Assembly: GCA_903813345.2 (NCBI GenBank)
Contig: CAIIXF020000005.1
Coordinates: 25,423,375-25,487,374, forward strand
DNA from: Owenia fusiformis
Lineage: Eukaryota; Annelida; Polychaeta; Sabellida; Oweniidae
DNA length: 64,000 nt
Reading direction: 5' to 3'
How positions within the stretch are numbered: the stretch's first letter is position 1; each line of letters starts with the position of its first letter. Positions 11,420 through 25,800 of the stretch are shown piece by piece. Both the position numbers and the translations under genes were made by a program. A model generated the notes under the pieces. The model was not told where the DNA came from. It ran no database searches and was given only the letters and a program-made list of their open reading frames with translations.

Positions 11420-13555
11420 ACCATGTTTGTAGGGCGTACATTCCAGTTTCTAAATATGATTACACATTTAAGACATGCATGCAGTGATATTGTTTGGATA
11501 GTTACCGACCAGTCATTCGCGTACGTAGATGAAGAAACCAAGACAGTTTCAAAGAGAAACGGAAGACAGTACATCATACATGTCTAGTTAAAAAACAGGA
11601 TTATATTTATAATCTGAAAATCTGTATTTTTGAAGAAATTTCGGGGTGAAAATCTGTTTTTCGTCTTCGGGATTCAGCTAAAAAGTAATTGGAGAAAAAT
11701 CACGGTTACAAAACTGAATCAACAATTCTAAAAAATTCGGATTTCTAAAAATATATCGGGATAAATTAAAACGGTTGAGATTACTTCATTTACAAGTTTA
11801 TATCAAATTAGTTTTACAGTTAACATCAACGGAAATGTCTCAGAAACTAATATTGGGGATATTTCATTTGTGTGATCGTGGCATAAGCAACGACTAAGAT
11901 TTGTTTTGAATTTACAAAAATGTATTTAACTTCATTCAAAATTGAGCTAGACGCTTCAAATAAAAAAAACATTTTAAGGCTGTTCTCTTCCTCTATCATC
12001 ATCATGGTCATATTTTCAATGGTTATGGGGGAGGGTGCGATCGCACCATGGCACCACCTCCTGGCTACGCCTATGACATTGTAAGACGTAACAATTTACA
12101 CTTTCAGTGGACGCTTCGTCGAAAATTGGGATAACTTAGATTATGCAATCAAAACCTTACACGTTGCATCATGTAAAATAACACACGTCACCTCTCTACT
12201 GTAACGATAGCTATTTACAGATTTAAATCACATACAGTATTCATTGATTTGCCATGTTTTTCAAATATAAAAAGCTTTCTAATGATATTTAACTTAATAT
12301 GTTATTATGTTATTAATATGTTAAATTTTCGTATTTTTTGTTTTTCTGGGTACCCGGTTTTCTCGACCGGGTACCGGGTACCAAGTTGGAACCCAGTATG
12401 GAGAATTTAGTACCCGGTACCCGGTACCCGGTACCCGGTTTTTTCTACAAACCCCAAATATTGTGATTGACAATGGATAGATATAATAGTTAGAAAAATG
12501 TTATTATAATGTTACAATGGTTTTCCTCATAACCAAAGATTCAGGAAAAATATTTTCATTGACTTCACTTTTTACAATTTTATTTGGAAAATGTTCAATG
12601 TACATGTAAAATAAATAAAGGACCATTCTCGGTTTGGCAAATGACCATTAGCTTATTTCAACGTTATCAATGTTACCAACAATTTTGATTTTTTTACATA
12701 GTGTAGATTGAAATGTGATCTTTTGAATATCTAAGATTTAATTATGTTAATATTTTTATTTATTTCATTAAACAAATATTTGCGAAACCCCCACAGTCAT
12801 TATTAAAGACAGAGGGCTATTGAATATTTATTGAATTCTATTGTATTTGTACTTAATTTTTCTGTCTGCATGCTCATTACTTGTTGCATACATTTATATA
12901 GAGGCACTGTCTTCTCATTGAAATTGGCATTCTGTAACGCAAAAACAATTTCTTTCTAAAATGTGAAGCATACTATTCCTTAATCTTGTGATGAATGATA
13001 ATATATGAAAGTTTTGATAGCCCATGGTTAATATCCATTTTAGATGTCACAATCAAGTTAAAAATGAGTCATTTGTAAGTATAACACTTAAGAGTTTTTG
13101 AGTAGAAATGTATTGTGCAAAGTTTGTTACTTCTAATGTTGTACTTAACCCTTTCTTTTCAATAAATATCAGGGTAATGACACATAAGTGTTATCTGGCT
13201 GATAGGATTTCTCCCTCAGGAGACAATGGGTTAACTTTGATGTGGCTACTTAACTGGCACCACATGACCTCATCAAAATCACCCAATCTACCAACACCAA
13301 TAGATGGAGAGATGCAGGGAGTTTGCTTGCTTACATTGTTCACTGGCAGATCTGGGGCCCAGGCCCTCCCCCTCCCCCAGGATATGCCTAGAACAAAATT
13401 ACTGCACCATTCTGGGCATTATTTTTGTAATTTTAGGCTTAATTATACTTAATAAGCCTTAAATTTTCAGAATTTGGGCCCACTTATATACCTGGTATGT
13501 CATATATCATATAAAGGTACTTAAGTTATTACTTATTTCTTGGTCTCTCCTTCCT
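11420..13555. other. Gene-free stretch
   Basis: Holds the inverted gggtacc repeat (12347-12470) and, near 12030-12075, a ggtgcgatcgcaccatgg palindrome followed by cctggctacgcctatg, a transposon-end-like word. The open frame at 13108-13452 has no domain or splice support. Confidence 0.45.
12347..12470. repeat. gggtaccgggtacc-rich repeat, copy 2 (inverted)
   Basis: Complement of the repeat at 3455-3605, ending ttctacaaaccccaaatatt. Short self-complementary GGTACC units on both sides make the whole repeat foldable. Confidence 0.55.
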
Positions 13556-13695
13556 CCTTAAATCACGAGAGGGGATACAATTTACAAAAAGTACAAATAA
13601 AGTTGATAAACTGATTTGCTGATTAAATCATGAGAGGGGATACAATTTACAAAAGGTACAAATAAAGTTGATAAACTGATTTGCATAGTAAATCA
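13556..13695. repeat. 66-bp tandem duplication
   Basis: Two near-identical copies of a unit containing gagaggggatacaatttaca and aataaagttgataaactgat. Confidence 0.7.
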
Positions 13696-13717
13696 TCAAT
13701 TACTTTATTTCTGGGTC

Positions 13718-13992
13718 TTAATCACCTGAATTTGGTTTATTTCATGTATATGGAGTATCACATGAGATCATCAAAATTTGGTTTATTTCTTGTATATGGA
13801 GTATCATATGAGATCATCCGAATTTGGTTTATTTCATGTATATGGAGTATCATATGAGATCATCCGAATTTGGTTTATTTTATGTATATAGAGCATCATA
13901 TGAGATCATCTGAATTTGGTTTATTTCTTGTATATGGAGCATCAAATGAGATCATCTGAATTTGATTTATTTCGTGTATATGGAGCATTATA
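13718..13992. repeat. 46-bp tandem repeat, left part
   Basis: Units of the type gagatcatccgaatttggtt followed by tatttcatgtatatggagta and tcatat, exactly 46 bp apart (13764, 13810, ...). The array is interrupted at about 13992 and resumes at 14694-14845. Confidence 0.8.
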
Positions 13993-14693
13993 CCACTCTA
14001 AGTCCAATTACAGTTGTATAACATGGGTCTATAACAACGATATACAGTGGAGAGTGGTATATCGTCATCGTATACAACTCCTCCGTATACACTCCAGCGT
14101 ATACCACTGTAGAAGTGCATTCTGGGAACTAATAATTAATCATGAAAATTGTCATGATTTGCTAGAATCAAACCACGTCATAAATGGTCCGAGATCAACA
14201 TCAGCATTACTGAGTTGGCTATGGGATATTTTAGTATGTTTTTTTAAATACATATTTATTTAGGTCAAGAACAGCTACATATTTGTCACATGTTTACAGA
14301 ATCAAATATATCGAAATATATGCATACAGGTTGTATTGTCAATTGTATGGTAAATTATCAAGGACAATCCAGTCATCGAAAGTATATCGTTTAGAGGATC
14401 CCATTTATCTCCTCTTCCAACACTTATGTCTAGTTTGTAGTAGGTTAATACATTTAGCTTAAAACCTCTAAATGTTGGTTTCACCCTAGAATGTTTACAT
14501 AAGAATACATATCTTTTAAAAATACTAGAGTGGCATAATAAGATTATATAATGGTTCATTCTGTATATCGTGCATTTTATACTCTCGTGAGAATATAATA
14601 TATTCACTCGATCGCTACGCTCACTTGTGAATATATCATATACTCACTCGAGTATAAACACGATATACAGAAAGAACCATTATATAACCTCAT
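13993..14693. mobile_element. Insertion of about 0.7 kb within the 46-bp array
   Basis: Interrupts the 46-bp array, with attata on both sides (13987-13992, 14694-14699). The left part carries repeated gtataccact/tggtatatcg words. The right part is a hairpin in which ttatataatggttc pairs with gaaccattatataa around tcactcgatcgctacgctca. Edges are approximate; superfamily unknown. Confidence 0.45.
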
Positions 14694-14845
14694 ATTATAT
14701 GAGATCATCTGAATTTGGTTTATTTCATGTATATGGAGCATCATATGAGACCATCTGAATTTGGTTTATTTCATCTATATGGAGTATTATATGAGATCAT
14801 CCGAATTTGGTATATTTCATCTATATGGAGTATCATATGAGATTA
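14694..14845. repeat. 46-bp tandem repeat, right part
   Basis: Continuation of the array at 13718-13992, with three more units ending near catatgagattaattc. Confidence 0.75.
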
Positions 14846-15569
14846 ATTCTAAGACATTAATTAAAATCAGGAAAGTTCTTCAATAAGTTATTTTCTGGAT
14901 ATGTTGATAACTTCATAGTTTCCAGCTATAAATGAATCAGTGAATCTCTCACACTTAATGTGAGTTGGTCCAACCTAAATAAATCAATTTTTAAAGGATT
15001 TATCCCAATCAAATGAAAGTGGCCCCTTACCCCTACCCTCTTAATGTATAATTACTTACATATTTACAGTATATTGCTATACTAATATAATACACTTTCT
15101 GATAGAAAAATGACTTCAATGTATTATTTTTACAGGTAATTCATGAAGGTGATAACACTTGGCAAAATTTTTGAACTTTGGTATTAATACTTATACTCTG
15201 TCTAAGTATATCCCATTGTTCATTTCTTGCTTAATTTTGACATATTTTGCATCTATTCACCTCTCTTGTATCGAAAGTCTTCAATTCCTCGCTTTTCTAC
15301 AGAATGCAGAATATTGAATTCATGCTAATTGCTTTCTTATTCCATTCTTTGTAAATCTAATCTCTAGTTAGAATTATGATTCCTTTGAGTTTTTTTTCAC
15401 AGGAATAAAAGTCTGATAAACAAAACTTCTATCTCCATTATCAGTTAAACTGCTTTCAGTCATTGACATAGGATTTCTAATCGGGATTTTGTTCAGCTCA
15501 TTTCTTAATGAGGTCTTAACCTAATGAAATATTTATATTTTTTCATTTATTTATTTTAACCTTCAACAA

Positions 15570-15764
15570 AGTTCAACCAATCAGTGTGCCTGCGATAACA
15601 TAGTGAGAAAAGATGCGTCTTTCTAGAAATGGATGTACTGTATTCTTTGTCGAGTGGTGTTAATACATTTAAGACAATACTATTCATCATCTTGCATAAA
15701 CTAAGATAAGTCTTGTGAATTCCAAAGAATACGCCATTTAAATAAGGCCCACTAAGAATATAAG
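15570..15764 (+). promoter_or_regulatory. Candidate deaminase promoter and 5' UTR exon
   Basis: A CCAAT-containing stretch (caaccaatcagt, about 15573) is followed about 190 bp later by a strong donor, ataag|GTGAGT, at 15765. With the acceptor at 16700 just before the ATG, this would make a non-coding first exon ending at 15764. The transcription start is not visible; only the splice signals and CCAAT box are seen. Confidence 0.4.
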
Positions 15765-16701
15765 GTGAGTGAATATTTCACTGTTTTAAATGATATTGCT
15801 GAGAAGATGATTAAATGATTTATTAATTATACACTTAAAGAGGCACATTATGATTTCATGTTACATATAAGTGTCCATGAGACTACAGTATAAGTTCAAT
15901 CCCCTGTTTTTCAATTTGAACAACTACAAAACTAAAAACATAACTAGGACACAACTAAGTCACCAACTTTTTTCACTTATCAAAACAAAAAGTACAAGAG
16001 ACGATGTTTACAAGAAATGTAAACATTTATGGAAAGGACTGCCATTTAGTCTTGAGAAAATACAATCAATCTGATTTTTCTATAATGCATGTGTTTACTG
16101 AAGGACCTAAAAATGCCAATTCACGACTTCTTACGGCCTATTTTAAGTGTGCGAGTAGAATTCTTATCGTGTTAATCAAAATACAAAACTAGAAATCAGA
16201 ATGTGTCTCTTATAATTTGTAATTATATCAAAATAAATCAAAAGAACAATGAATCATCACAAAATAAATCAAGTCATGAATTATATAGACGCAAGCCAAA
16301 AATTAATGAAAATTTTGTGAATAACCTTGAAATAAAGCACCCAAGTAAGGGGCTTCACAAATAAACTTAATGGCATCTAAAAGAGCAAGGAAAAGTTTGA
16401 AACCAGTTTTAAGTCATCAATTTCCTGGTATTTTGATTAATCATGCAGTTTTGTATATAAATGATTAGCCGATGGCACCATAGTATTATAATGTAAATGG
16501 AAATAGCGATCTGTGCAAATATCATAAATGTGCCATACATCTAATCAGATTTAAGGTAGGCATTATGGAATCTGTTTTAGTCCTTTGTGCACAAATCTAA
16601 ATAAATATAGTCAGATTACTCATTGCACTTGTCTTACCTTAAGCAATTTATCAGTAATCAGTTTATTAGTTTCTACAATTTAATCTTTGATATACTTCAG
16701 G

Positions 16702-16863
16702 ATGGACTGCATTCATAAAATGGTCATCCTGGCAATATATGCCTTATTTGGTATAATCGCAATAGATGCCATGTATGCAAATGAGTACCATTATGCTGTA
16801 GAAAGAGACAGATTAAAACAAGAGGAAAGAAAATATGCTGGATACGAAAGTTCATTGAATGAG
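16702..16863 (+). CDS. Deaminase coding exon 1 (signal peptide)
   Basis: 54 codons from ATG to GAG, then donor GTACTA. It encodes the signal peptide and a charged N-terminal helix (YAVERDRLKQEERKY). An acceptor-like cttcag ends at 16700, one base before GATGG, so the exon probably begins at 16701 after a 5' UTR intron. The downstream donor keeps phase 0. Confidence 0.85.
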
Positions 16864-19800
16864 GTACTATTTATTTATTTTTATTTAAAGTTTACTTCCC
16901 ATGACAATGTTGTACCATTCTTACAATGCAGGCTTGGCTGTAGGTCAAGGAGTATCATTAGCCGAATAACAGTGATAGAACTATAGTGTTATCAAGGTAG
17001 ATAATGTTTTTAAAGCATTTTTCAAAGAGAATTTCAACAAGTTTGCCTTTGAAAGATAAAGTACATTTTCATTTTAATCTATGGTTTAAATATTAAGTCT
17101 CAAAGGTTTATTTGTAATATACATGTACTGTCATAATATTTTTATGAGTTATTAGTTCATATGAAGGGTACAATCAATCATACATTTTGTACACTTAAAA
17201 AACAATGACTCACTCACAGACTGTCAAAATGGGCTTTGAATGGAATTATCTAATATGCCCAAGATTATCATACTTGGAGATATCTCACTGTGTACTGTTA
17301 TACTTTGGCAGTGCCCTACCACCCCAACCTCTTGACACTAACTCACGACATTAGTTTTGAAGTTGTAAGTATACATGGTACACCCAATGATAAAAAACAA
17401 ACATCAATATAATACTTGTGAATAAAAGACAAATCCTTTTAATTAAGTTAATATAAAATTATAATTTTGAAAGACGAGGTGGGATCATGTTTATAAAATT
17501 ATTATAAAATGACTTGTCTTTTCTGTTATACTTGTATATGTAGATAGTCAAAGGATAATGAAAATATGCCATAATGACAAGACCCAAACATATAACGACA
17601 ACTCAATTAAAATGTGATAATAACTAGATTTGAACATCTTATATTGACTTGTTTAAAACATATGCAAATAAATGAGCTAAAACTGTAATAATGACATGAC
17701 TCAGGTATGTGATAATGACTGGATTAAAACATGGGATAATGACTTGATTAAAACATGGGATAATGACTGATTTAAAACATGGGATAATGACTTGATTAAA
17801 ACTTGTGATATTGATTTGATCATAACATATGAGATACTTACTAAATCTAAAGATGCGATAATGATCAGGCTGGGTTCAGGGTTCATGACTAATTTTGAAA
17901 ATATCAGTGCCACAATTTAACACCATGGCAATCAGCTCAATGCCCAATAGAACACTCATTTTCAAGTTAACTGCCAAGAGTGATTGCCATTTGCAGTATG
18001 GCAGCTGGGAGTTTCAAACCCTGAACTGAAACCTATAACAATGATTAGATTAAAACATATGGTAATATGTGATAGTGACTAGATTGTAACCTTTGATAAT
18101 GACTCAAATGAAACATGTTATAATGACTATATTGTAACTTTTGATAATGACTCATTTGAAACATGTGATAATGACTAGATTATAACCTTTGATAATGACT
18201 CGTTTGAAACATGTGATAATGACTAGGTTGTAAACATTGATAATGACTTAATTGAAACATTTTATAATGACTAGATTGTAACCATTGATAACGACTCAAA
18301 TGAAACATGTTATAATGACTAGATTGTAACCTATGAGAATGACTCAATTGAAACATGTTATAATGACTAGATTGTAACCTATGATAATGACTCAAGTGAA
18401 ACATGTTATAATGACGAGATTGTAAACTTTGATAATGACTTGATTTTAACCTGTGATAATTATTACTAGATTGTAATGACTAGACTGTAACATTTGATAA
18501 TGACTAGATTGAAATGACTGGACTGTAGCCTTTGATAATGAGATGACTCCACTTTAACATGTGATAATAAATAGATTGTGACTTCTGACAATGGTTAAAT
18601 TGAAACATGTACTAGATTACAACATGTGATATCAACTTGAATGAAATGTATACTACAAATGATGATGAAGATTGAAACATGGTATAATACTAACTTGTTT
18701 GAAACATGTGATATTCATTTGATTAAAACCTATGTGGTAATGACTAAATCGAAACATGAGATAATTGACTGTATTACATACCTAGCGAAGCATTTGTATG
18801 GAAGTCAATGGGAAAGTTAGCGAGCTATATCCACCGATATTGCCCGATTACCCCCATATAGCCCGCTTACCTCGTTTTGATATTAGATTTCTTTAATAAC
18901 CATGATAATATCATGACGTGACGTCATTGATACAAAGTAACCATGGGAACAAAGGCATGTAATACATCAGTTATGTCACTATGACGTGAAATATGCCTTC
19001 GTTCTTGCCCAAATATAGAGCCTCCCAAGGTTGGCCTATATTGGGAGAACTCAGGCATATTTCACGTCATAGTGACATAACCTCTAAATATTGAAACATG
19101 GGATGTTGATCTGATTGATGTATGATTTTCAGGATGAGACCATTGTGAACCACTATATGCAGTTCCTAAAATGGCAGGAGTACAACTATACAAGAGATAC
19201 ATTTGTCCCATTGAGGCCCATAGAGGAAACATACCATCACATCATCAAAACAAAACTCTTTGCTACCCTCAAGAAACTACCAAAAGGAGGAAACATGCAC
19301 ATTCATGAGCGTAAGTACTGAATAGCAAAAACATTTTATGACAATTTAATTTGTTTATTTTTATCTTATATTGAGTGAGTCATGAATTTCGAATTAGGCC
19401 CTATAAAGCCAGCATCTTGAATTGAATATGAAGTGTTTTATCTAAATAAATGTATACATAATAAAATATGATGCTTTAAATTATTGTCAATGTTCACCTA
19501 GGCTATCACACAGATTTCACTCAGGACAGCACATAGTTTCGCACCTACAGGGTGGTGCAAAAATATGGGCCCTGATTACACTATTCAAGATTCAGTTCTC
19601 ACTTGTTTTTCAAATAAATATCCAGGTCTACATCTCTCAATTTTGCAAAAAATACACAAATGTATTTAATTATTGGGTTGATCTATTCTTAAAAATGAAA
19701 AAATATAGTCACCCAAATTTTATCCTAATATGTACAAAGAATTTATTTTAACCATGATGGGGAACTATATACGTATAAGGTCCAGTTTTCTGAGCCAATT

Positions 19801-22800
19801 ATCAATAAGGAAGCAAGAAAATCTAGTTTATGTGCACATTGGATCCATTGTATTTAGCCAAAATATCTTCTTTAAAGGAGCAGAGATGGCATCCATGTTT
19901 CTGTACCAACCTGTAGGTACTTAATCGTACATCACATAATGCTTAATTTATGATTAAGGATTAGTTGCCCCTTCAATTTATGATGATTACATCATAAATT
20001 TTGCATTTTATTATCTCTCGTAGGTTGTGAAGTTGAAGATATAAGTAAATCAAATCTCGAATTTCAACACATGTTTTAAGACCACAAATCTAAGACAATT
20101 CAATATATGGAATTTTGAATACATGCTCAAGATATAAATATCATGGCCAGTAACCAAATAAAATTTCATCAATAATACTTATCAGGGGTGTTGGAACAAT
20201 GTACTCAGATAAGCAAATGAAAAGTGTTGAAAAGTGATGATAAGAATATAGAAAGGCTGAAAATAGTTTCCGGATTCCTTATAGACAGGTTCCAATTTCA
20301 GAATATCTCAAGGGAAAGAGTTTTTGAGGCATTTTTTAGAAAAAGCAACAGACCTATTCTTTCTGGATCAGTTTTTCATGCTGATAAAGATATTAAAAGA
20401 TGACAGCTCAATGGGGTGGTCACGACACTGAATTTTAGCTTTTTTACCCCCCTAGGAAATTATTTTAGGGGGTACTATAATATTAGTTCATAACTCAAAG
20501 GATATATAAACTATTGTTCTGAGTTCTACAGCATACATTGTTAGTACAGAGATGAATACTACCCTAAAGTTATAGGTTGATATCTTTGTTGGTTTCGGAA
20601 AAATACAATTAATTAGAAAAAAATATGCAATTTTTGTCATTTTTTTCTTGCTTATTTTATATTTGTAGCTTCAAGCAAAATATGATAACTTAAACAGCTC
20701 AAAGTAGTATTCTAACAACATTTCCAAGCTATGTTTGATATTGTAATACATCTATTATAGTGATGAAGTACTATTTTGTAATTTTAATATGACTTTATAG
20801 TGCCCTACCCCTGGTAAATAGAAGAAAGTTGGTGTGGTTTTCTTCTGGTTTTAACATTTTATTGTCTTCTTAGTTGAAGATACAATCAATTCTGTCAGTT
20901 AACCATGAGAAGCTTTACAATGGTTAACTATTCCCATGAATAGAGGGTTGGGACCTCAAAAATACCAGAACTGTTAAGTGGCATCCTTTGGCAACCCTTT
21001 TCAGAGCATTTTCCTTATATTCCGATAAAATCTGCAGGGGATACTATAAGAAACCTATATATCTAAGATACTAATGAAGATACTGAATTCAAATTTTCAG
21101 GATTTGGTCCTAGTATGATAGGTAATCTGTATGACAAAAATGACAAAAAGAAAAAACTCTGTTGCCATAGTAACAAGAATACGACACTATTTGTTTCCTA
21201 AGAAATGTGTTTTAAGAGGTTTTGTCATTATCTTCATATTTTTAATTCTAAATATGTCTACAATGTGGGACGATTAAAATTATGGTAAAGTAATCTTTTC
21301 TATTGTTCTATTGTTCTCTAAATCAGAAGTTGCTATGGCGACACATAGATCATAGAAAAAATCCTGGGAGGATCACTCTATTTGTCAGGAAATTAAAATG
21401 GAAACTGAAAAATGAGTTTCTTCCTACTGAATAGCAATTTGGTAGACCATGGCTGACACGCACAAGAGAAAACGTCTATCAGTTCTATGTCATTTTGTTA
21501 TTTCTTTTATTTATCGTGCTCTGGGACTTATAACACCTATACCTACCTACACCGAATCTTTTCCAACTGCAAAGGAAGGCAAGATTTTAATAATGAACAT
21601 TCATATATCTCAACAAATATGGCCTAAGATTTGGACAATGATGATGAAACTCTGAGGGAAAATTAGACGAAACATTAATGTGAGTGGTCCAAAAATAACA
21701 CTTACATGTTTTGAAAAAGTTGTGCTCTCGGGTGAATCAGTGCTCATTTAGTCTGAATCGGGTGAATTTTTTAACCTAATTGTACCCCTCCCCAAAACCC
21801 CCAACTTTTGACAATTGTCGAAAAGTGGCAAACAACAATTAAACAAACATCATTAAAGTTCAATATGACTATTTCGCTTCTATGTCATAAAGATATGGTA
21901 CGATCTCAGGTCAATCAATAAATTTCACAAGTGACACTCTATCTTATGAAGAAAATATTATCGTATTTGAAGACATGTCAAAAATTTGGTGGAAATAATT
22001 TTGTCACTCCTGATTTGACCTGGAAAGGTTCAAGTAAGTTATCACAAACAATTTCAGACAGTTATATCTTTGATTATGACTATTTTCTGAGCATGAAGAC
22101 AGGTATACAGGGATAATAAAGTCAATCGGACTCGGAGATATTTCACTAGCAATCAACCCATCAATATATTTTTTCAAAGTTGTTGACCTCATTTTCAACA
22201 AAAATACAATCATTTTAACAATGTTAACAATTCAGTGTCTTTAAAGTCCCTGGAGCAATCTACTTTTCCACTTAGGAAATATAACATGTCTCAAAGCATA
22301 TTCTAATTACGCATTCAACAACATAATTAAAGGTTGCATCTTTGGTACAAATTAGGTCAACATTTTTAGTAAAAAGTATGTTGTTTGGGCCATTCCCTTT
22401 AATATCACTTAGGTCTGATTAATCATTATATTTACTTTTCTTGAAGATAATGAATAGATCTAAAAGATATACCCATGTTCATGGTCAGAAAATATTCATA
22501 ATTCAAGATAGAATTGTCTGAAGTTGTTTGCGATAACCCACATGCTCCTTTATAACATTATTATGTAAATACAGTAGAACCTGTGTAAGTGGAACACTCT
22601 CCGTTCTGCCACAAAGCGTTCCACTTAGAAGGTGTTCAACTTACAGAGGTTTTGGGTTCGCAGGGAACATACAAGATCAAATATAGGATTTATATGTATC
22701 ATTGGAAATATGATTCTCCCTTCATTACAGGGCAGGTATATACCATTAATAATCCATTTATTTTACTCAAAAAGGTATCTGACATTCTTAATCCTCCTCA

Positions 22801-25800
22801 TTCTGCCAAAAATGTTTTCTGACATTCTTAATCCTCCTAGTTGTGCCAGTCTCAGGTACAAAGATTAGGCAATTAAGTTTTAAAGACTTGTTCCTACTGC
22901 TAATGATTCAATTGTTTTTAAATGACATTTTTAATCTTACTTATTAAGTTTGAAATAAACAGCAAGGGATATTAATTAGTGGTAGCATCACGTGTCCAGT
23001 TCTACTGGAGGTTAATCCAATTTTCTGAATGATAATCTTATGAAATCCTAATTTGCTGATTATCAAATTAATTATTGGTTGCATCACATGTTGACCTCTA
23101 CAGGAGGTTAATCCATTAAAATCCATTAAAATCCTAATTTGCCAATTATCATAGTATTACCTGTTTTCATATCATTGAAGGAGATTAATTCTGTTTACAT
23201 ATATCAATATTGAAATCTATGGAAATTGACTGTTCCACTTAGCAGGTTAATTTTTCAATATGGGGTGTTCACTGTTCAAGTTTGGAGGTGTTCCACTTAC
23301 AGAGGTTCAATTAACATTAAGTCAATGGGTTTTTAAAATGGGACTTTGAAAAGGCGTCCCACTTACAGAGGTGTTCCACTTACGGAGGTGTTCCACTTAC
23401 GGAGGTGTTCCACTTAGCATGTTCTACTGTACATTACTTGTGCATGATGACCACCATAGTCTAGTTGCTCAAATGAGATCAATTGATGATTATAATGTTT
23501 AGACTTTATGTCAATGTCCAGACTGTATGCCAACCGCTCTAGTATGTGATTACACTAGATTTCATTATGATACATGTACTAAATTGAAAACTTACATATA
23601 AAATATCTTAAGTCCTATATTCTAGTAATAAATGAATTAGAATGTCACCTAACATTTGATGATGGTATGAATTTATTGATTTGGTGTCTATCAATACATG
23701 TTTCTAACTTAATGCTGCAAAATGATAAAATTCACCACATCCACTTTCTTCAATTTTCCAGGGGTAGGGCACTATAAAGTCATATCAAAATTACAAAATA
23801 GTACTTCATAACTATAATAGATGTATTACAATACCAAACATAGCTTTGAAATGTTTTTAGAATACTACTATGAGCTGTTAAAGCTGTCATATTGTGCTTG
23901 AAGCTACAAATATAAAATTGGCAAGACAAAAATTGCGTATCTTTTTCCTGTTTTTTTGTATTTTTCTGAGACCAATGAGGGTATCAACCTATAACTATAG
24001 GATAGTATTCATATTTGTACTAGCAATGTATGGTGTACAACTCAGAACAATAGCTCATATATCCTTTGAGTTATGAACTAGTTTCATAGTACCCCCTACA
24101 ATATTTTCCTAGGGGGGTAAAAATGCCAAAGTTTAGTGTCGTGACCACCCCGTTGAGCTGTCATCTTTTAATATCTTTATCAGCATGAAAAACTGATCTA
24201 GTAAAAATAGGTCTGTTGCTTTTTCTAAAAAATGCCTCAAAAACTTGAATTATTTAAATTGGAACCTGTCTATTATGGTCTTAAATGTTTTATCATTAAT
24301 GATTAAGGTAGAACTTCAATGTCGACCGACTTTTTTTCTACAATTCAGATTTTCTGGAAAAAATCTAGGTGATACATAGACTGTTGTATAACAAAATATG
24401 TGAAAAATAGAAAGTCTAGTTGAAAGCCCATGGTTATTTGTAAAAAGAATATTTTAATTTAACATTGCTTTCAATAGGAAAAAATCTTTTTTTATTTAAA
24501 AAAATTGCATATAAAAGTGTTTTTGGTAATATTTATGAAAATTCACCATCCAGATCTTGAGAAATCAAGGCACAGGGTGAACAATATTGTACCTAAAACA
24601 GCAGTGTGGGCTTGTTGACCCAGAAAGTAAGATAGCCACCAAAAAGTTAATCAGCTGTACAACTTCTTACCATGTAACATGTGTAAAAATTTGAAGTAAA
24701 TCCATTGAGTGGTTTTCATTGAATCACGATGACAAGATTTTTTTAAAAACTTCCAAAATGACCGCCAGAATGCAAGATAGCCACCAAAAGGTTAATCAGC
24801 TGTAGAACTTCTTCCCATGTAACATGTGTAAAAATTTGAAGTAAATCCATTGAGTGGTTTTCATTGAATCACGATGACAAGATTTTTTTAAAAACTTCCA
24901 AAATGACCGCCAGAATGCAAGATAGCCACCAAAAGGTTAATCAGCTGTAGAACTTCTTCCCATGTAACATGTGTAAAAATTTGAAGTAAATCCATCAAGT
25001 GGTTTTCCTGGAATCATGATGGCAAGATTTATCTAAAAACTTCCAAAATGGCCGCCATAATGCAAGATGGCTGCTAAAATCTTTGAAGATTATGAATCAG
25101 TTATAAGAATTAATAAAAAAAATTCTTTTTGTGCAAAAAATCCATAATTATAATCTAGATTCTCAAATCAAACGTTCTATCGTCTGATACAACAAATGTT
25201 ATCTGACAGTGTTTCTTAGAATCCACCTAAAAATAATTCAATAAGATAAGATAACATATGATAATGTCACTCAGATGTTGAGGAAACGATTATAAGTCAA
25301 TAAACAAGTTAAATTGGCACTCAACCCATTCTTCCTCTTTATTTTTTTGACATGAAGATTTTTTGAGATTTTTGTTACAGATGTTCCACATTACAAATGG
25401 AATGCTCTAAAAACCCTTCAACCTTCGACCTATTGGGTGTCCAAAAAGAACAGTTAATAGGAGCTATTTTTGGCGATCTTGAAGAGCACTAGGAAGGGGC
25501 ATTCTGCATGAGGTTCCATTTTTGGCAAATGCGCATGAATGGAGGTGTTTCAGTCCCATGATTTTCATTGCTTTTCTGCGATCGTTCACAGTTTTAGTGT
25601 CTATACCTAACATAGTTGGGCCCAAATTGATAGTGTCATGACACTTCTGTTGGATACATACCTTCTGTTTACACGAAACCAAAATATTCCAACAACATAA
25701 GGTCATTATTTCACTGCTGTGAAATTCATAAACATAAGTGATACCCATCTCAAATTATATGTTCTTATTTCAGTTATAGATGGCGCATGTATTTTAATAA

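Noticed and set aside
11091-11587. Y/C/L-rich minus-strand and N/I/Q-rich plus-strand frames
   Set aside because: Produced by the (aatac)n microsatellite and the adjacent TIR element.
13108-13452. 114-aa plus-strand frame
   Set aside because: No domain or splice signals; the second half overlaps gggccc-rich repeat-like sequence.
25464-25748. 94-aa minus-strand frame
   Set aside because: Lies entirely within the 666-bp TIR element and has no transposase motif.
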